Shown here in pieces: positions 23,986 to 34,907 of a stretch of 64,000 nucleotides of DNA; position 1 is the first letter of the stretch; each line of letters starts with the position of its first letter. The notes beneath the pieces were generated by a model. That model saw nothing but the letters and a program-made list of their open reading frames with translations, was not told where the DNA came from and ran no database searches. The stretch comes from Lentzea albidocapillata (lineage in GTDB: Bacteria > Actinomycetota > Actinomycetes > Mycobacteriales > Pseudonocardiaceae), in contig NZ_JOEA01000008.1 in the NCBI RefSeq assembly GCF_000719115.1, positions 248,001 to 312,000 on the forward strand, read 5' to 3'. A program made the position numbers and the translations under genes.

Positions 23986-25491
23986 TCAGACCACAGCGAG
24001 CGGAAGCTGGTTCGGGATGACCGGCGAAGGCAGGTTCGAGGAACCCGTGAGGAAACTGTCCACGGCGTTCGCCACGGACCGCCCCTCCGCGATCGCCCAC
24101 ACCACGAGGGAAGCGCCGCGGTGGGCGTCCCCGCAGACGAACACGCCGGGCGCGGTCGTCTGCCAGTCGGAGCCGCACGAGATCGTGCCGCGCTGCGTCA
24201 GTGAGATGCCCAGCTCGTCGAGCAACCGCATGTGCTGGACGCCCTCGAAGCCGATCGCCAGCAGCACCATGTCGGCGGGCAGGACCTCGATCTCGTCGGT
24301 CAGCGGCACCACCCTGCGGCGGCCGGACGAGTCCTTCTCGACGCGTACCTGCTGCAGCTCGATGAAACGCACGTGGCCGTCGTCGTCGCCCACGAAACGC
24401 TTGACCGCCACGGTGAAGCGGCGTTCGCCGGCCTCCTCGTGCGCGGGGTACGTGCGCAGGATGTGCGGCCACACCGGCCACGGCGAACGGTCGTCGTCGC
24501 GGACCGACGGCGGCACCGGGTACTGGTCGAGCTGCGTCACGGACAGCGCGCCCTCGCGGGTCGCGGTGCCGTAGCAGTCGGCGCCCGTGTCGCCACCACC
24601 GATGACGATGACGTGCTTGCCCTCGGCCGAGTACGCGGACGGGCCGTCGCCTTCGACGGCGCGGTTCGCGGGGACCAGGTGGTCCATCGCGAGGTGCACG
24701 CCCTTGAGCTCACGCCCCGGAGTCGTCTTGTCGTCACGGCCCCGCAACGCACCCACGGCGAGTACGACCGAGTCGAACTGGGCTCGCAGCTCCTCGACGG
24801 TGATGTCGACGCCGACCTCGCAGCCGGTGACGAACTTGGTGCCCTCGCGGCGAAGCTGCGACAGGCGCCGGTCGAGGATCTTCTTCTCCATCTTGAACTC
24901 GGGGATGCCGTACCGCAGCAGGCCACCGAGCCGATCGTCCCGTTCGTACACCACGACCTCGTGGCCCGCGCGGGTCAGCTGCTGCGCGGCGGCGAGTCCG
25001 GCGGGGCCGGAACCGACGATCGCGACGCGCTTGCCGGAGGACACCGTCGCCTGGGCCGGCTGCACGTAGCCGTTCTCCCAGGACACGTCCGCGATGGTCT
25101 CCTCGACCCGCTTGATCGCGACGGCACCACCGGCGTCGTGCGAGATCGCCAGCACACAGGCGGCCTCACACGGTGCCGGGCACAGACGACCCGTGAACTC
25201 CGGGAAGTTGTTGGTGGCGTGCAAGCGGTCCGAGGCGAGCTCCCAGTCGCCACGGCGCACCAGGTCGTTCCACTCGGGGATCAGGTTCCCGAGTGGACAG
25301 CCCGCGGTTCCGCTGTGGCAGAAGGGAATGCCGCAGTCCATGCACCGCGTCGCCTGCGTGCGCACGGCGGCGTTGCGCTCGGGGGGCTCCTCGCGGAGGT
25401 AGACCTCGTTCCAGTCCTGCAGTCGATCCGGCTTCGGACGCTTCGGCGCGTCGGACCGGGTGTACTTCATGAATCCCTGTGGATCAGCCAC
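23986..25491 (-). CDS. gltD: Glutamate synthase small subunit
   Basis: The 501-residue product begins at the GTG giving [18 protein letters not shown]; the frame extends upstream, but this start overlaps the gltB stop by 8 bases and is the usual N-terminus. Cysteines for the [4Fe-4S] clusters are in [10 protein letters not shown] and [11 protein letters not shown], with more in CPAPCEAAC. Dinucleotide sites are [15 protein letters not shown] (FAD) and [15 protein letters not shown] (NADPH). With GltB it makes two glutamates from 2-oxoglutarate and glutamine, passing electrons from NADPH. Confidence 0.97.
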   Translation of the reverse strand: MADPQGFMKYTRSDAPKRPKPDRLQDWNEVYLREEPPERNAAVRTQATRCMDCGIPFCHSGTAGCPLGNLIPEWNDLVRRGDWELASDRLHATNNFPEFTGRLCPAPCEAACVLAISHDAGGAVAIKRVEETIADVSWENGYVQPAQATVSSGKRVAIVGSGPAGLAAAQQLTRAGHEVVVYERDDRLGGLLRYGIPEFKMEKKILDRRLSQLRREGTKFVTGCEVGVDITVEELRAQFDSVVLAVGALRGRDDKTTPGRELKGVHLAMDHLVPANRAVEGDGPSAYSAEGKHVIVIGGGDTGADCYGTATREGALSVTQLDQYPVPPSVRDDDRSPWPVWPHILRTYPAHEEAGERRFTVAVKRFVGDDDGHVRFIELQQVRVEKDSSGRRRVVPLTDEIEVLPADMVLLAIGFEGVQHMRLLDELGISLTQRGTISCGSDWQTTAPGVFVCGDAHRGASLVVWAIAEGRSVANAVDSFLTGSSNLPSPVIPNQLPLAVV

Positions 25492-28400
25492 GAGACGCCT
25501 CCATGACAGCCGCGTCAACGTCCCGGCCCTCGGCGCGGGCGAGGCGCATGGCCTCGAGAACGCGCTGGTAGTCACCGGGCATGACCTTCGTGAACGCACC
25601 GGCCCGGCGGGTCCAGTCACCGAGCAGCGACGCGGCGACGGCGGAGCCGGTCGCCTTGTGGTGCTTGGTGACGGCGTCCTTGAGCCAACGCAGGTCCTCG
25701 GCGCTGAGGCGCTGCAGATTCACCATCTCCTGGTTCACCGACAGGGGATCCAGGTCGAGCACGTACGCGATGCCGCCGGACATGCCGGCCGCGACGTTGC
25801 GCCCGGTCGGCCCGAGCACCACGGCCCGGCCACCGGTCATGTATTCGAACGCGTGGTCGCCCACGCCCTCCGCCACCAGCAACGCGCCGGAGTTGCGGAC
25901 GCAGAAGCGTTCACCGACCCGGCCGCGCAGGAAGATCTCACCGGACGTGGCGCCGTAGCCGATCACGTTGCCCGCGATCACCTGGTCCTCGGCGCGGAAC
26001 GGCGCGTCGTCGTGTGGCCGGACGATGATCCGCCCGCCGGACAGGCCCTTGCCGACGTAGTCGTTCGCGTCGCCGACCATCTCCAGCGTGATGCCCCGCG
26101 GCAGGAACGCGCCGAGCGACTGGCCGGCCGACCCGGTCAGCTTGACCCGGATCGTGTCGTCCTCCAGGCCCTCGCCGCCGAAGCGGCGGGTGACCTCGGC
26201 GCCGAGCAGCGTGCCGACCGTGCGGTTGACGTTGCGAACGGGCAGTTCCAGGGTGACCTGGTGCGCGTCCTCCAGCGCCGCCTCGGCGAGCTGGATCAGC
26301 GTGCGGTCCAGGGCCTTGTCGAGGCCGTGGTCCTGGTCGCGGACCTTGCGCTTCGCCGTCGGGTACGGGGTCTGCGGCACCTCGAAGACCGGGGCCAGGT
26401 TCAGGCCCGCGGTCTTCCAGTGCTCGATCGCCTCGTCCTTGTCGAGCAGCTCCGCGTGACCGACGGCCTCGTCGATCGTGCGGAAGCCCAGCTCGGCGAG
26501 GATCTCGCGGGCCTCCTGCGCGATGAACTCGAAGAAGTTCACGACGTGGTCGGCCTGGCCGGTGTAGCGGGCGCGCAGGTCGGGGTTCTGCGTGGCGACG
26601 CCGACCGGGCACGTGTCCAGGTGGCAGACGCGCATCATCACGCAGCCCGCGACGATCAGCGGCGCCGTGGCGAAACCGAACTCCTCGGCACCGAGCAAAG
26701 CCGCGACCACGACGTCCCGGCCGGTGCGCATCGCGCCGTCGACCTGAACGGTGATGCGGTCGCGCAAGCCGTTGAGCAGCAACGTCTGCTGGGTCTCGGC
26801 AAGGCCGATCTCCCAGGGCGTTCCGGCGTGCTTCAGCGAGTTCATCGGCGAAGCGCCGGTGCCGCCGTCGTAGCCGGAGATCAGCACGACGTCCGCGTGC
26901 GCCTTGGCGACACCCGCCGCGACCGTGCCCACGCCGATCGACGAGACGAGCTTCACGTGAACCCGTGCCTGCTCGTTCGCGTTCTTCAGATCGTGGATGA
27001 GTTGCGCCAGATCCTCGATCGAGTAGATGTCGTGGTGCGGCGGCGGCGAGATCAGGCCGACACCCGGCGTGGAGTGCCGGGTGCGCGCGATCCACGGGTA
27101 GACCTTGAAGCCGGGCAGCTGGCCACCCTCGCCGGGCTTCGCGCCCTGCGCCATCTTGATCTGGATGTCCGTGGCGTTCACGAGGTACTCGCTCGTGACG
27201 CCGAACCGTCCACTCGCGACCTGCTTGACCGCGGAACGACGCTCCGGGTCGTACAGGCGCTCGCGGTCCTCGCCACCCTCACCGCTGTTGGACCGCCCGC
27301 CGAGGCGGTTCATCGCGATGGCAAGGGTTTCGTGCGCCTCGGCCGAGATCGAGCCGTACGACATGGCGCCGGTGTTGAAGCGCTTGACGATCGAGCTGAC
27401 GGGCTCGACCTCGTCGATCGGGATCGGCGTGCGGCCCTCGTTGCGGAACTTGAACAGCCCGCGCAACGTGCCGCCCTGCCGGGAGATGCGCTCGACCTCC
27501 GCCGTGTACTGGCGGAAGACGTCCTCCTTGCGCGTCTTCGTGGCGTGCTGCAACAGGAACACCGTCTCCGGCGTGAACAGGTGCAGCTCGCCCTCGCGGC
27601 GGTACGAGTACTCGCCGCCGACATCGAGCCTGCGGTGCGCGCGGTCGGTCGGGTTGTCCGGGTACGCGCGGCGGTGGCGCAGCGCCACCTCCTCGGCGAG
27701 CACCTCCAGGCCGGCACCGCCGAGCTTCGACTGCGTGCCGGTGAAGTACTCGTCCAGCAGGTCGTTCGACAGGCCGACCGCCTCGAAGATCTGCGCCGCG
27801 GTGTAGGCGCCGACGGTCGAGATGCCCATCTTCGACATGATCTTCAGGACGCCCTTGACGAGCGCCTTGACGTAGTTGCGCACGGCCTTGTGCGCGCGCA
27901 CGCCGGTGATGGCGCCCTGGTTGATCAGGTCCTCGATCGTCTCGAACGCGAGGTACGGGTTCACCGCGGCGGCGCCGTAGCTCAGCAGCGCGGCGACGTG
28001 GTGGACCTCGCGGCAGTCACCGGACTCGACGACGAGCGCGACGCGCAGGCGTTCCTTGGTGCGCACCAGGTGGTGGTGCACCGAGGAGACGAGCAGCAGC
28101 GACGGGATCGGCGCCATGCGGTGGTCCGAGTCGCGGTCGGACAGCACCAGCGTCCGAGCGCCGTTCGCGATGGCCTCCGACGCCTCGCGACGCACGCGCT
28201 CGATCGCGGCGGCGAGAGCCTCACCGCCACCGTCCACCTCGTACAGTCCGGAGAGGACGGTGCAGGCGAAGCCCGGCAGGTCGCCGTCGTCGTTGATGTG
28301 GATGAGCTTGGCGAGCTCGTCGTTGTCGATGACCGGGTAGTCGAGCGTCACGTGGCGGCACGAGACGGGACCGGGGTCGAGCAGGTTCTGCTCGGGGCCC

Positions 28401-30007
28401 ATCACACGCTTGACGGACGTGACGATCTCTTCGCGGATCGCGTCCAGCGGCGGGTTCGTGACCTGCGCGAAGTTCTGCACGAAGTAGTCGTAGAGCAGCC
28501 GGGAGCGCTGGCTGAGCGCCGCGACCGGGGTGTCCGTGCCCATCGAGGCCAGCGGCTCCATGCCCATGATCGACATGGGCGTGAGCAGGATCCGCAGCTC
28601 CTCCTCGGTGTAGCCGAAGGTGAGCTGGCGGCGCACGACGGACTCGTGGCTCTGCACCACGTGCTCGCGGTCCGACAGGTCGGCGAGGTCGAGCAGGCCG
28701 GCGTGCAGCCACTCGTCGTAGGGCGAATCCGAGGCCAGCGACGACTTGAACTCGTCGTCGTCGATGATGCGGCCCTGCGTGGTGTCCACGAGGAACATGC
28801 GGCCCGGCTGCAGGCGGCCCTTCGCGACGACCTGGTCGGCCGGCACGTCGAGCACACCGGTCTCGGAGGCCAGCACGACGCGGCCGTCGGCGGTCTGCCA
28901 CCAGCGGGCGGGGCGCAGGCCGTTGCGGTCAAGCACCGCGCCGACGAGCTCGCCGTCGGTGAACGTGACACAGGCCGGGCCGTCCCACGGCTCCATCAGC
29001 GACGCGTGGAACTGGTAGAACGCGCGGCGCTTCGGGTCCATGGTGGCGTGGTTCTCCCACGCCTCCGGGATCATCATCAGCACCGCGTGCGGAAGGCTGC
29101 GGCCACCGAGGTGCAGCAGCTCCAGCACCTCGTCGAACGACGCCGAGTCCGAGCCGTCCGGGTTGCAGATCGGGAACAGCCGGGCGAGGTCGCCCGGGAT
29201 GAGTTCGCTGTCCAGCAACGCCTCGCGGGCGCGCATGCGGTTGCGGTTGCCGCGGACGGTGTTGATCTCACCGTTGTGCGCGACGAACCGGAACGGGTGC
29301 GCGAGCGGCCACGAGGGGAAGGTGTTCGTGGAGAAACGACTGTGCACCAACGCGATCGCCGAGTAGAGGCGCTCGTCGTGCAGGTCGGGGAAGAACGCCG
29401 GCAGCTGCTCGGTCGTCAGCATTCCCTTGTAGACGATCGTGCGTGCCGACAGGGAAGGGAAGTAGACGCTGCCCTCGTGCTCGACCCGCTTGCGCAGGCA
29501 GAAGGCCAGGCGGTCCAGCGCGATCCCGGCCTCGTCGCGCGTGCCCTTCACGAAGAGCTGCGCGAAGTGCGGCGCCACCGACATCGCGGTCGGGCCGACG
29601 TTCGCCTTCTCCGGGTCGACCGGGACGTCGCGCCAGCCGAGAACGACGAGGTTCTCCTCCTCGGCGATGCGCTCGATCTCCTGCATCGCGTCGGCGCGTT
29701 CTTCGGACTCAAACGGCAGGAAAGCGATTCCCGCCGCGTACCGGTCGCGTTCCGGGAGCTCGAACTCGACCACAGCACGCAGGAACTCGTCCGGCAGCTG
29801 CAAAAGAATGCCAGCACCGTCGCCCGACGTGGGCTCGGCGCCGGCGGCGCCTCGGTGCTCCAGGTTCGCCAGCGCCGTCAAGGCATCACTCACGATGCCG
29901 TGCGAACGCCTGCCCTGGATGTCGGCCACCATGGCGACGCCGCACGCGTCGCGCTCATCAGCCGGGTCGTAAAGACCCTGGGGGCCGGGGATGGCGGAGA
30001 AGATCAC
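25484..30007 (-). CDS. gltB: Glutamate synthase (NADPH) large subunit
   Basis: At 1507 residues this is full length. A 21-residue propeptide precedes Cys22 ([11 protein letters not shown]), the nucleophile of the class II glutamine amidotransferase domain (to about 400). Then come the central domain, the FMN-binding synthase domain (about 800-1200, with [10 protein letters not shown] and [20 protein letters not shown]), the [3Fe-4S] cluster [15 protein letters not shown], and the C-terminal beta-helix. The GTG start has a strong GGAGG site. It leads the gltBD operon; GlnR-like boxes lie upstream. Confidence 0.98.
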   Translation of the reverse strand: MIFSAIPGPQGLYDPADERDACGVAMVADIQGRRSHGIVSDALTALANLEHRGAAGAEPTSGDGAGILLQLPDEFLRAVVEFELPERDRYAAGIAFLPFESEERADAMQEIERIAEEENLVVLGWRDVPVDPEKANVGPTAMSVAPHFAQLFVKGTRDEAGIALDRLAFCLRKRVEHEGSVYFPSLSARTIVYKGMLTTEQLPAFFPDLHDERLYSAIALVHSRFSTNTFPSWPLAHPFRFVAHNGEINTVRGNRNRMRAREALLDSELIPGDLARLFPICNPDGSDSASFDEVLELLHLGGRSLPHAVLMMIPEAWENHATMDPKRRAFYQFHASLMEPWDGPACVTFTDGELVGAVLDRNGLRPARWWQTADGRVVLASETGVLDVPADQVVAKGRLQPGRMFLVDTTQGRIIDDDEFKSSLASDSPYDEWLHAGLLDLADLSDREHVVQSHESVVRRQLTFGYTEEELRILLTPMSIMGMEPLASMGTDTPVAALSQRSRLLYDYFVQNFAQVTNPPLDAIREEIVTSVKRVMGPEQNLLDPGPVSCRHVTLDYPVIDNDELAKLIHINDDGDLPGFACTVLSGLYEVDGGGEALAAAIERVRREASEAIANGARTLVLSDRDSDHRMAPIPSLLLVSSVHHHLVRTKERLRVALVVESGDCREVHHVAALLSYGAAAVNPYLAFETIEDLINQGAITGVRAHKAVRNYVKALVKGVLKIMSKMGISTVGAYTAAQIFEAVGLSNDLLDEYFTGTQSKLGGAGLEVLAEEVALRHRRAYPDNPTDRAHRRLDVGGEYSYRREGELHLFTPETVFLLQHATKTRKEDVFRQYTAEVERISRQGGTLRGLFKFRNEGRTPIPIDEVEPVSSIVKRFNTGAMSYGSISAEAHETLAIAMNRLGGRSNSGEGGEDRERLYDPERRSAVKQVASGRFGVTSEYLVNATDIQIKMAQGAKPGEGGQLPGFKVYPWIARTRHSTPGVGLISPPPHHDIYSIEDLAQLIHDLKNANEQARVHVKLVSSIGVGTVAAGVAKAHADVVLISGYDGGTGASPMNSLKHAGTPWEIGLAETQQTLLLNGLRDRITVQVDGAMRTGRDVVVAALLGAEEFGFATAPLIVAGCVMMRVCHLDTCPVGVATQNPDLRARYTGQADHVVNFFEFIAQEAREILAELGFRTIDEAVGHAELLDKDEAIEHWKTAGLNLAPVFEVPQTPYPTAKRKVRDQDHGLDKALDRTLIQLAEAALEDAHQVTLELPVRNVNRTVGTLLGAEVTRRFGGEGLEDDTIRVKLTGSAGQSLGAFLPRGITLEMVGDANDYVGKGLSGGRIIVRPHDDAPFRAEDQVIAGNVIGYGATSGEIFLRGRVGERFCVRNSGALLVAEGVGDHAFEYMTGGRAVVLGPTGRNVAAGMSGGIAYVLDLDPLSVNQEMVNLQRLSAEDLRWLKDAVTKHHKATGSAVAASLLGDWTRRAGAFTKVMPGDYQRVLEAMRLARAEGRDVDAAVMEASRG

Positions 30008-30050
30008 TTCGCAGACCTCCTTCGTCGTCCTCGCTAAAGAACAAAGTCCT

Positions 30051-30085
30051 CGTGCTCAGACCTCGAACCAACAGGTGGGAGCACG
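30051..30085 (-). promoter_or_regulatory. Hairpin in the gltB leader
   Basis: CGTGCTC (30051-30057) and GAGCACG (30079-30085) form a 7-bp stem around a 21-base loop, 44-78 bases upstream of the gltB start. It could be a leader structure or a weak operator; it does not match a riboswitch I recognise. Confidence 0.3.
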
Positions 30086-30220
30086 GGACGACGATGGCCC
30101 GCGTGTTGACGCGACTTTAACAGCCGCGAAACCCAGGAACACCCGCCAATGGGTGATCTAGGTCATGGAACTGTAACGATTCCCGGCTGGAGAACGACAT
30201 TGCGTCCAACGTCGGCGTTC

Positions 30221-30247
30221 GTTACAGCCGGGTAAGCGTAACCGAAC
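30221..30247 (-). promoter_or_regulatory. GlnR-like box upstream of gltB
   Basis: GTTAC-6-GTAAG-6-CGAAC follows the a-b-a spacing of the actinobacterial GlnR consensus (GTnAC-6-GaAAC). A further GTAAC is at 30173-30177. The box is 214-240 bases upstream of gltB, a plausible distance for a nitrogen-regulated promoter. The rest of 30086-30446 (between gltB and the dctA terminator) shows no gene to me. Confidence 0.4.
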
Positions 30248-30446
30248 GTTCAACTTCGGCCAGCGCGATGAGAGTTGCGTGACATTCCCGGTTTGCCAGT
30301 GGATGAGCTGGGTACCGAGACGTTCTGGCTGGTCAGCCGCCTGCCGTCCCAGTTAGCGGACGCTCACGTCGCCGGGACCCGATCGCCTGCGCACCGTCCA
30401 TTCCGGCAGATCGGGATTGTTCCCCACCAAACGAGACCGAGGTCTC

Positions 30447-30482
30447 GTGGCTGGAGGCGGGAAGAGTCGCCTCCAGCCACGG
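30447..30482 (-). terminator. Terminator of dctA
   Basis: CGTGGCTGGAGGCG and CGCCTCCAGCCACG form a perfect 14-bp stem with an 8-base loop, beginning 5 bases after the dctA stop codon. Confidence 0.88.
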
Positions 30483-30487
30483 ACGCC

Positions 30488-31840
30488 TCAGTGAGCCGCG
30501 ACCGGCTCCTTGCCGGACTCCGCGTGCTCCTTCTCCAGCAGGTCGTCCACGTCGACCAGGTCCGGGTTGTCGAGCACCTCGTTCAGGCGTTCCTTGTCGA
30601 GGGCCTTCTGCCAGGCGGCGACGACCAGGGAACCGACACCGTTGCCGATCAGGTTGGTGATGGCGCGGGCCTCGGACATGAAGCGGTCGATGCCGACGAT
30701 CAACGCGATGCCGACCGCCGGAATGGCCGAGTGCGCCTCGAAGGCCTGCAGCGAGGCGGCCAGGGTGACGAGGCCGGCGCCGGTGACGCCTGCCGCGCCC
30801 TTCGACGCGATCAGCATGAACAGCAGCAGGCCGATCTGGACACCGATCGACACGTCGTGGCCGGTGGCCTGGGCGATGAAGATCGCACCCATGGTCAGGT
30901 AGATGCAGGTGCCGTCGAGGTTGAACGAGTAACCGGTCGGGATGGTGAGGCCGACGACCGATTTCTGGGCGCCCGCCGCCTCCAGCTTGATCATCATGCG
31001 CGGCAGCACCGACTCGCTGGACGAGGTGCCGAGCACGATGAGGATCTCGTCCTTGATGTAGCGCAGGAACTTCAACAGGCTGAAACCCGCGATCCGCGCC
31101 ACGACGCCGAGCACGACGATGACGAACAGGATGCAGGTGGCGTAGAAGGAACCCATCAGCCACAGCAGCTTGCCGAGGATGCCGCCGCCGAACTTGCCGA
31201 CCGTGTAGGCAATGCCCCCGAACGCGCCGATCGGAGCCGCGTACATGACGATCTTGATGATGCCGAACATGACCTTGGCGAGGGTGTCCATCGCGGACAC
31301 GACCTTGGCACCACGCTCGCCCATGCCCGCCACGGCGACGGCGACGAGGATCGCGATGACGAGGACCTGGATCAGCTGCCCGTCCGTGAACGCGCTGACG
31401 AACGACTTGGGCACCAGGCTCAGGATGAAGCCGGTGACGCCGGTTTCGGCGGTGGTCGCGGACTTCAGCGTGTCCTGGGCCGCCGCCTCGTTCAGCGCGA
31501 TCTCATTTCCGTGGTGACCCGGCTGCACGATGTTGACCACGAGCAGGCCGATCGCCAGCGCTAGCGCGGTCATCGCGGTGAAGTAGAGGATCGTGCGGAG
31601 TGCGAGGCCGCCCGCCTTGGCGAGGTTGCCGAGGCCCGCGATGCCCACGATGATCGTCGCGAAGATGGTCGGCGCGATGACGACCTTCACGAGGTTCACG
31701 AACAGGTCGGCGAGCCACTTCATCTCGGACGCCTGTTTGGGGAACAGGAAGCCGACGGCAGCGCCCAGCACGATGGAGACCAGCACCCAGAAGTAGAGGT
31801 GCTTGTAGATCGGTTTGCGCCCTGTGGTCGTGGTGGCCAC
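30488..31840 (-). CDS. dctA: C4-dicarboxylate:cation symporter
   Basis: This 450-residue membrane protein of the DAACS family imports succinate, fumarate and malate with protons or sodium. Recognisable segments are YKHLYFWVLVSIVLGAAVGF, FVNLVKVVIAPTIFATI, the serine-rich hairpin VLGTSSSESVLP, IPTGYSFNLDGTCIYLT and SKGAAGVTGAGLVTLAASLQ, then DRFMSEARAITNLIGN. The GTG start has GGAGGA at ideal spacing. It is divergent from the TAXI-type binding protein, and a two-component pair follows in the neighbourhood. Confidence 0.95.
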   Translation of the reverse strand: MATTTTGRKPIYKHLYFWVLVSIVLGAAVGFLFPKQASEMKWLADLFVNLVKVVIAPTIFATIIVGIAGLGNLAKAGGLALRTILYFTAMTALALAIGLLVVNIVQPGHHGNEIALNEAAAQDTLKSATTAETGVTGFILSLVPKSFVSAFTDGQLIQVLVIAILVAVAVAGMGERGAKVVSAMDTLAKVMFGIIKIVMYAAPIGAFGGIAYTVGKFGGGILGKLLWLMGSFYATCILFVIVVLGVVARIAGFSLLKFLRYIKDEILIVLGTSSSESVLPRMMIKLEAAGAQKSVVGLTIPTGYSFNLDGTCIYLTMGAIFIAQATGHDVSIGVQIGLLLFMLIASKGAAGVTGAGLVTLAASLQAFEAHSAIPAVGIALIVGIDRFMSEARAITNLIGNGVGSLVVAAWQKALDKERLNEVLDNPDLVDVDDLLEKEHAESGKEPVAAH

Positions 31841-31951
31841 TGTTCCTCCTTGAACTACGTGTTGGGAGAGAGAGTGAGCCGCGCCACCAGGCCCGACAAG
31901 CAGACCAGAGGAAACTTCAGACAGCCCTGACGTAACAGCTAGGCTTCATCG

Positions 31952-32851
31952 GTGTCGCTCAGCCGTCGCACGCTTCTGCTAGGGGCCGGACTGGCTCTCG
32001 CCGGGTGTACCCCGCGCAGGGTCGAGGCGCCCGCTGAACTGGTGCTCGCGACCGGCCCCGAGGGCGCGGTGTTCCGCGAGGTCGGAGGGGCTCTGGCGGC
32101 CGCGCTGGCGGAGCAGTTGCCCGGTACGAAGGTCACCGCGATCCCGACCGCTGCATCGGTCGAGAACCTGCAGTTGTTGCGATCAGGTGAAGCCCAGCTC
32201 GCGCTGTCCTCTTTGGACCCCATCGACGTCCCGCAGAGCGTCCGCGCGGTCGGCCGGCTCTACGACAGCTTCATGCAGATCGCGGTCCCGGCGGGGTCGC
32301 CGATCCACACCTTCGGCGATCTCGCCGGCAAGCGGATCTCGTTGGGCCCCATCGGTTCCGGCACGGAGTTCACCGCCGAGCGGATGCTGGAGTTCTTCGG
32401 CCTGTCCGCAATGGACGAACGCATGGCGCACGCCGAGGCGTCCCGGCGCGTCGCGAACGGGTCACTGGACGCGATGCTGGCGCTGACCGGCATCCCGACG
32501 CCCGCGATCACCGATCTGCAGGGCAACGTGCGGCTGGTCAACATCCCGCTGGAGGCGGTCAAGCTCGCCGAGAAGTACAAGGGCCCCTACATCCCGGCGA
32601 CGATCCCCAGCACCACCTACGAGGACGTGCCGGCGAACCAGACGTTCGCGGTGCCGAACCTGTTGCTGGCGCGCGAGTCACTGAGCGCGGACGTCGTGGA
32701 GGTCGTGGCGCGCACGGTGTTCACCGAGACCGCGCGGATCGTGGAGGGCCACCCGGAGGCGTCGCGGATCAACGTCCGCACCGGCATCGCGACCGGCCTC
32801 GTTCCGCTGCACGACGGCGCTATGCGCTGGTTCCGTTCCGTGAAGCGCTGA
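31952..32851 (+). CDS. TAXI-family solute-binding lipoprotein
   Basis: This 299-residue protein has a lipoprotein signal (SLSRRTLLLGAGLALAGC) with the lipidated Cys at residue 19. The mature part is a TAXI-type TRAP substrate-binding protein: LVLATGPEGAVFREVGGALA, TAASVENLQLLRSGEAQLAL, LGPIGSGTEFTAERML and VPNLLLARESLSADVVE. No TRAP membrane subunits (DctQ/DctM or fused) are in the window. Its 3' end overlaps that of the convergent histidine kinase by 32 bases, and it is divergent from dctA, so it may act as an extracellular sensor for the kinase rather than a transporter part (inference). Confidence 0.9.
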   Translation: MSLSRRTLLLGAGLALAGCTPRRVEAPAELVLATGPEGAVFREVGGALAAALAEQLPGTKVTAIPTAASVENLQLLRSGEAQLALSSLDPIDVPQSVRAVGRLYDSFMQIAVPAGSPIHTFGDLAGKRISLGPIGSGTEFTAERMLEFFGLSAMDERMAHAEASRRVANGSLDAMLALTGIPTPAITDLQGNVRLVNIPLEAVKLAEKYKGPYIPATIPSTTYEDVPANQTFAVPNLLLARESLSADVVEVVARTVFTETARIVEGHPEASRINVRTGIATGLVPLHDGAMRWFRSVKR

Positions 32852-34238
32852 GAGCGACCTTCACGTCCAGTCCCGGGTCCGCGTCGTGCAGGGTGAGCGT
32901 GCCGCCGGCCGACTCGATCAGCTCGGCGCAGATCGCGAGCCCCATCCCGGTGCCCGCGATGTTCTGGTGCTTGGTCGCGCGCCAGAACCGCTGCAGCGCG
33001 AGCTCGCGTTCCTCGGCGCTCAGGCCGTCGCCGTTGTCGACGACGTGCAGCTCACCGTGCTTGCCGATGATCGTGATCTCGGTGGCGTTGGCGAGCCGGA
33101 TGGCGTTGCTGACGAGCTCGTCGAGCACGCTGCCAAGGCCGCCGGGCGGTTCCTGCATGGTGAGGCCCGCCGGCACGTCGATCTTCAGCGTGACACCGGA
33201 CCGGCTCGCGAGCGCCTGCCAGGCCGCCCGGTGCGTCGTGAGCAGCTGGTCGATCTCGACAGGCTCGGTCTGCCGCGCGCTGTCGAGCCGGGTCGCGGCG
33301 AGCAGTGTGTCGAGCACGCGCCCCATCTCCTCGGCCTCCTCGACCGCGATCTGGTGCGCTTCCCGCGCGAGTTCGCCGTCCACGTGCGGTTCGAGGTTGT
33401 CCACGGCGAGCCGGAGACTCGCCAGCGGGTTCCGCAGCTGGTGCGACGCGTCGGCCACGAACGCCTTCTGCCTGTTCAGGGCTTTGCCGACGACGTCGAC
33501 CATGGTGTTGAAGCTGCGCGCGAGCCTTCGGAGCTCCTGCGGCCCGCCGACCTCGTCCGCCCGCACGTCCAGGTTGCCCGCGGCCACGGCGGCGGTGGCC
33601 TCGTCGAGCCTGCCGACCGGCCTGAGCACCCACCGCGACATGGGCCAGGCGGCGGCGACCACGGCCAGCATCGGCGCGAGCCCGGCCAGCGCCATCAGCC
33701 CCCACTGCCGCAGCACCTCGGTCCGCAGGCCCCGCGTCTGCGAGATGGTGACGACCGCGGCCACCACCTCACTGTCCCGCCCGACCGGCTCGACGACGAC
33801 CATCGGCCCGGTGCGCCACGGCCAGCCCGTGTACTCGGGCTCGGGCCGCACGCCGCCGTTCAGCGCCGTGTTCAGCGACTTCGTGACCTCGCCGTCGCTG
33901 CTGGGATCGAACCCCTGCCGTGATGCCAGCAGGATCCGCTTGTCGGCGCTGACCAGCGCGACCGGGATGTCGTAGAGGTTGTCGTAGCGCTGGATCTCCT
34001 GGCTCAGGGCCTCCAGCCGGTCCGACTGCAACGCGCTCTCGCCGAGCGCGGCGAACCTGCTCGCGTCGCTGAGGCGGTCGAGGTAGGTCGTCTGGGTCTC
34101 ACGCTGCACGACTGCGGACGCCAAGGGGATGCCGAGCGCCGCGACCAGGGCGACGAGCAGCGGAACTGTGATGACGAGCAGTCGGCGGAGCATCGGTTGT
34201 GATTGTTCCGCAACGGCCTGTGGATGTCTCTCGGACAC
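32820..34238 (-). CDS. Sensor histidine kinase
   Basis: This 472-residue kinase has two membrane segments (about 20-45 and 180-205) enclosing an extracytoplasmic sensor of about 135 residues. A HAMP domain (SRWVLRPVGRLDEATAAVAAG) is followed by HisKA with the phospho-acceptor His266 in DASHQLRNPLASLRL. The HATPase_c domain has the N box (DELVSNAIRLA), G1 VDNGDGL and G2 GTGMGLAI. The gene lies 3 bases after the response regulator gene, forming the pair. The TAXI protein and DctA beside it suggest a carboxylate signal. Confidence 0.95.
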   Translation of the reverse strand: MSERHPQAVAEQSQPMLRRLLVITVPLLVALVAALGIPLASAVVQRETQTTYLDRLSDASRFAALGESALQSDRLEALSQEIQRYDNLYDIPVALVSADKRILLASRQGFDPSSDGEVTKSLNTALNGGVRPEPEYTGWPWRTGPMVVVEPVGRDSEVVAAVVTISQTRGLRTEVLRQWGLMALAGLAPMLAVVAAAWPMSRWVLRPVGRLDEATAAVAAGNLDVRADEVGGPQELRRLARSFNTMVDVVGKALNRQKAFVADASHQLRNPLASLRLAVDNLEPHVDGELAREAHQIAVEEAEEMGRVLDTLLAATRLDSARQTEPVEIDQLLTTHRAAWQALASRSGVTLKIDVPAGLTMQEPPGGLGSVLDELVSNAIRLANATEITIIGKHGELHVVDNGDGLSAEERELALQRFWRATKHQNIAGTGMGLAICAELIESAGGTLTLHDADPGLDVKVALSASRNGTSA

Positions 34239-34241
34239 TCG

Positions 34242-34904
34242 TCACGCGACGAGCCGGTAACCCACTCCCCTGACCGTCTCGATCTTGACGTGGCCGCCGA
34301 GCTTGCCGCGCAACGCCGCGATGTGCGTGTCGAGGGTCCGCGACGGCGCCTCCCAGTGTGCCTGCCACACCTGGTCCACGATGAAGTCGCGGCTCACCAC
34401 CTCGCCCTTGCGGGTCGCGAGGAGCGCGAGGAGGTCGAACTCCTTGCGCGTCAGCGAGAGCGGCTCACCGTCCAATGTCGCGACCCGCGTCGAGGCGATG
34501 ATCCGCAGTGGACCGATCTGGATCGGCCCCTCGGTTTCCGGCTCCGCACGGTGCGTGCGCGTCCTCCTGAGGACGGCCTCGATCCGGGCGAGGAGCTCGG
34601 ACGTGCCGAACGGCTTCACCACGTAGTCGTCGGCCCCGGCCCGCAGGCCGAGCACGCGTTCACGTTCCTCACCGCGCGCGGTCACCGTGATGACGGCGGT
34701 GCCCGGCCGGTGCCGCAACTCGCGCAGCACGTCCAGGCCGTCGCCGTCGGGCAGGCCGAGGTCGAGCAGCACCACGTCGGCGGGCGCGGCACGCAGCGCG
34801 TCGGCGGCCGTGGCCACCCGATGCACCTCGTAGCCCGCGTGCCGCAGCGCGGTCAGCAGGCCTCGGGCCACCCGGTCGTCATCCTCGACGACGAGCACGC
34901 GCAC
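34242..34904 (-). CDS. OmpR/PhoB-family response regulator
   Basis: The 220-residue regulator has a receiver domain with acidic residues VVEDDDRVAR, the phosphorylated Asp48 in VVLLDLGLPDGDGL and Lys97 in YVVKPF. A winged-helix DNA-binding domain follows (SLTRKEFDLLALLATRKGE, SRTLDTHIAALRGKLG, VRGVGYRLVA). The GTG start is 3 bases after the lgt stop with GGAG overlapping that stop, so lgt, the regulator and the kinase look like one transcription unit. Likely targets are dctA and the TAXI gene (inference). Confidence 0.95.
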   Translation of the reverse strand: MRVLVVEDDDRVARGLLTALRHAGYEVHRVATAADALRAAPADVVLLDLGLPDGDGLDVLRELRHRPGTAVITVTARGEERERVLGLRAGADDYVVKPFGTSELLARIEAVLRRTRTHRAEPETEGPIQIGPLRIIASTRVATLDGEPLSLTRKEFDLLALLATRKGEVVSRDFIVDQVWQAHWEAPSRTLDTHIAALRGKLGGHVKIETVRGVGYRLVA

Positions 34905-34907
34905 AGA

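Noticed and set aside
25460..30037. Very long open frame antisense to gltB
   Set aside because: High-GC codon bias leaves antisense frames open; the opposite strand encodes an unmistakable glutamate synthase with all motifs.
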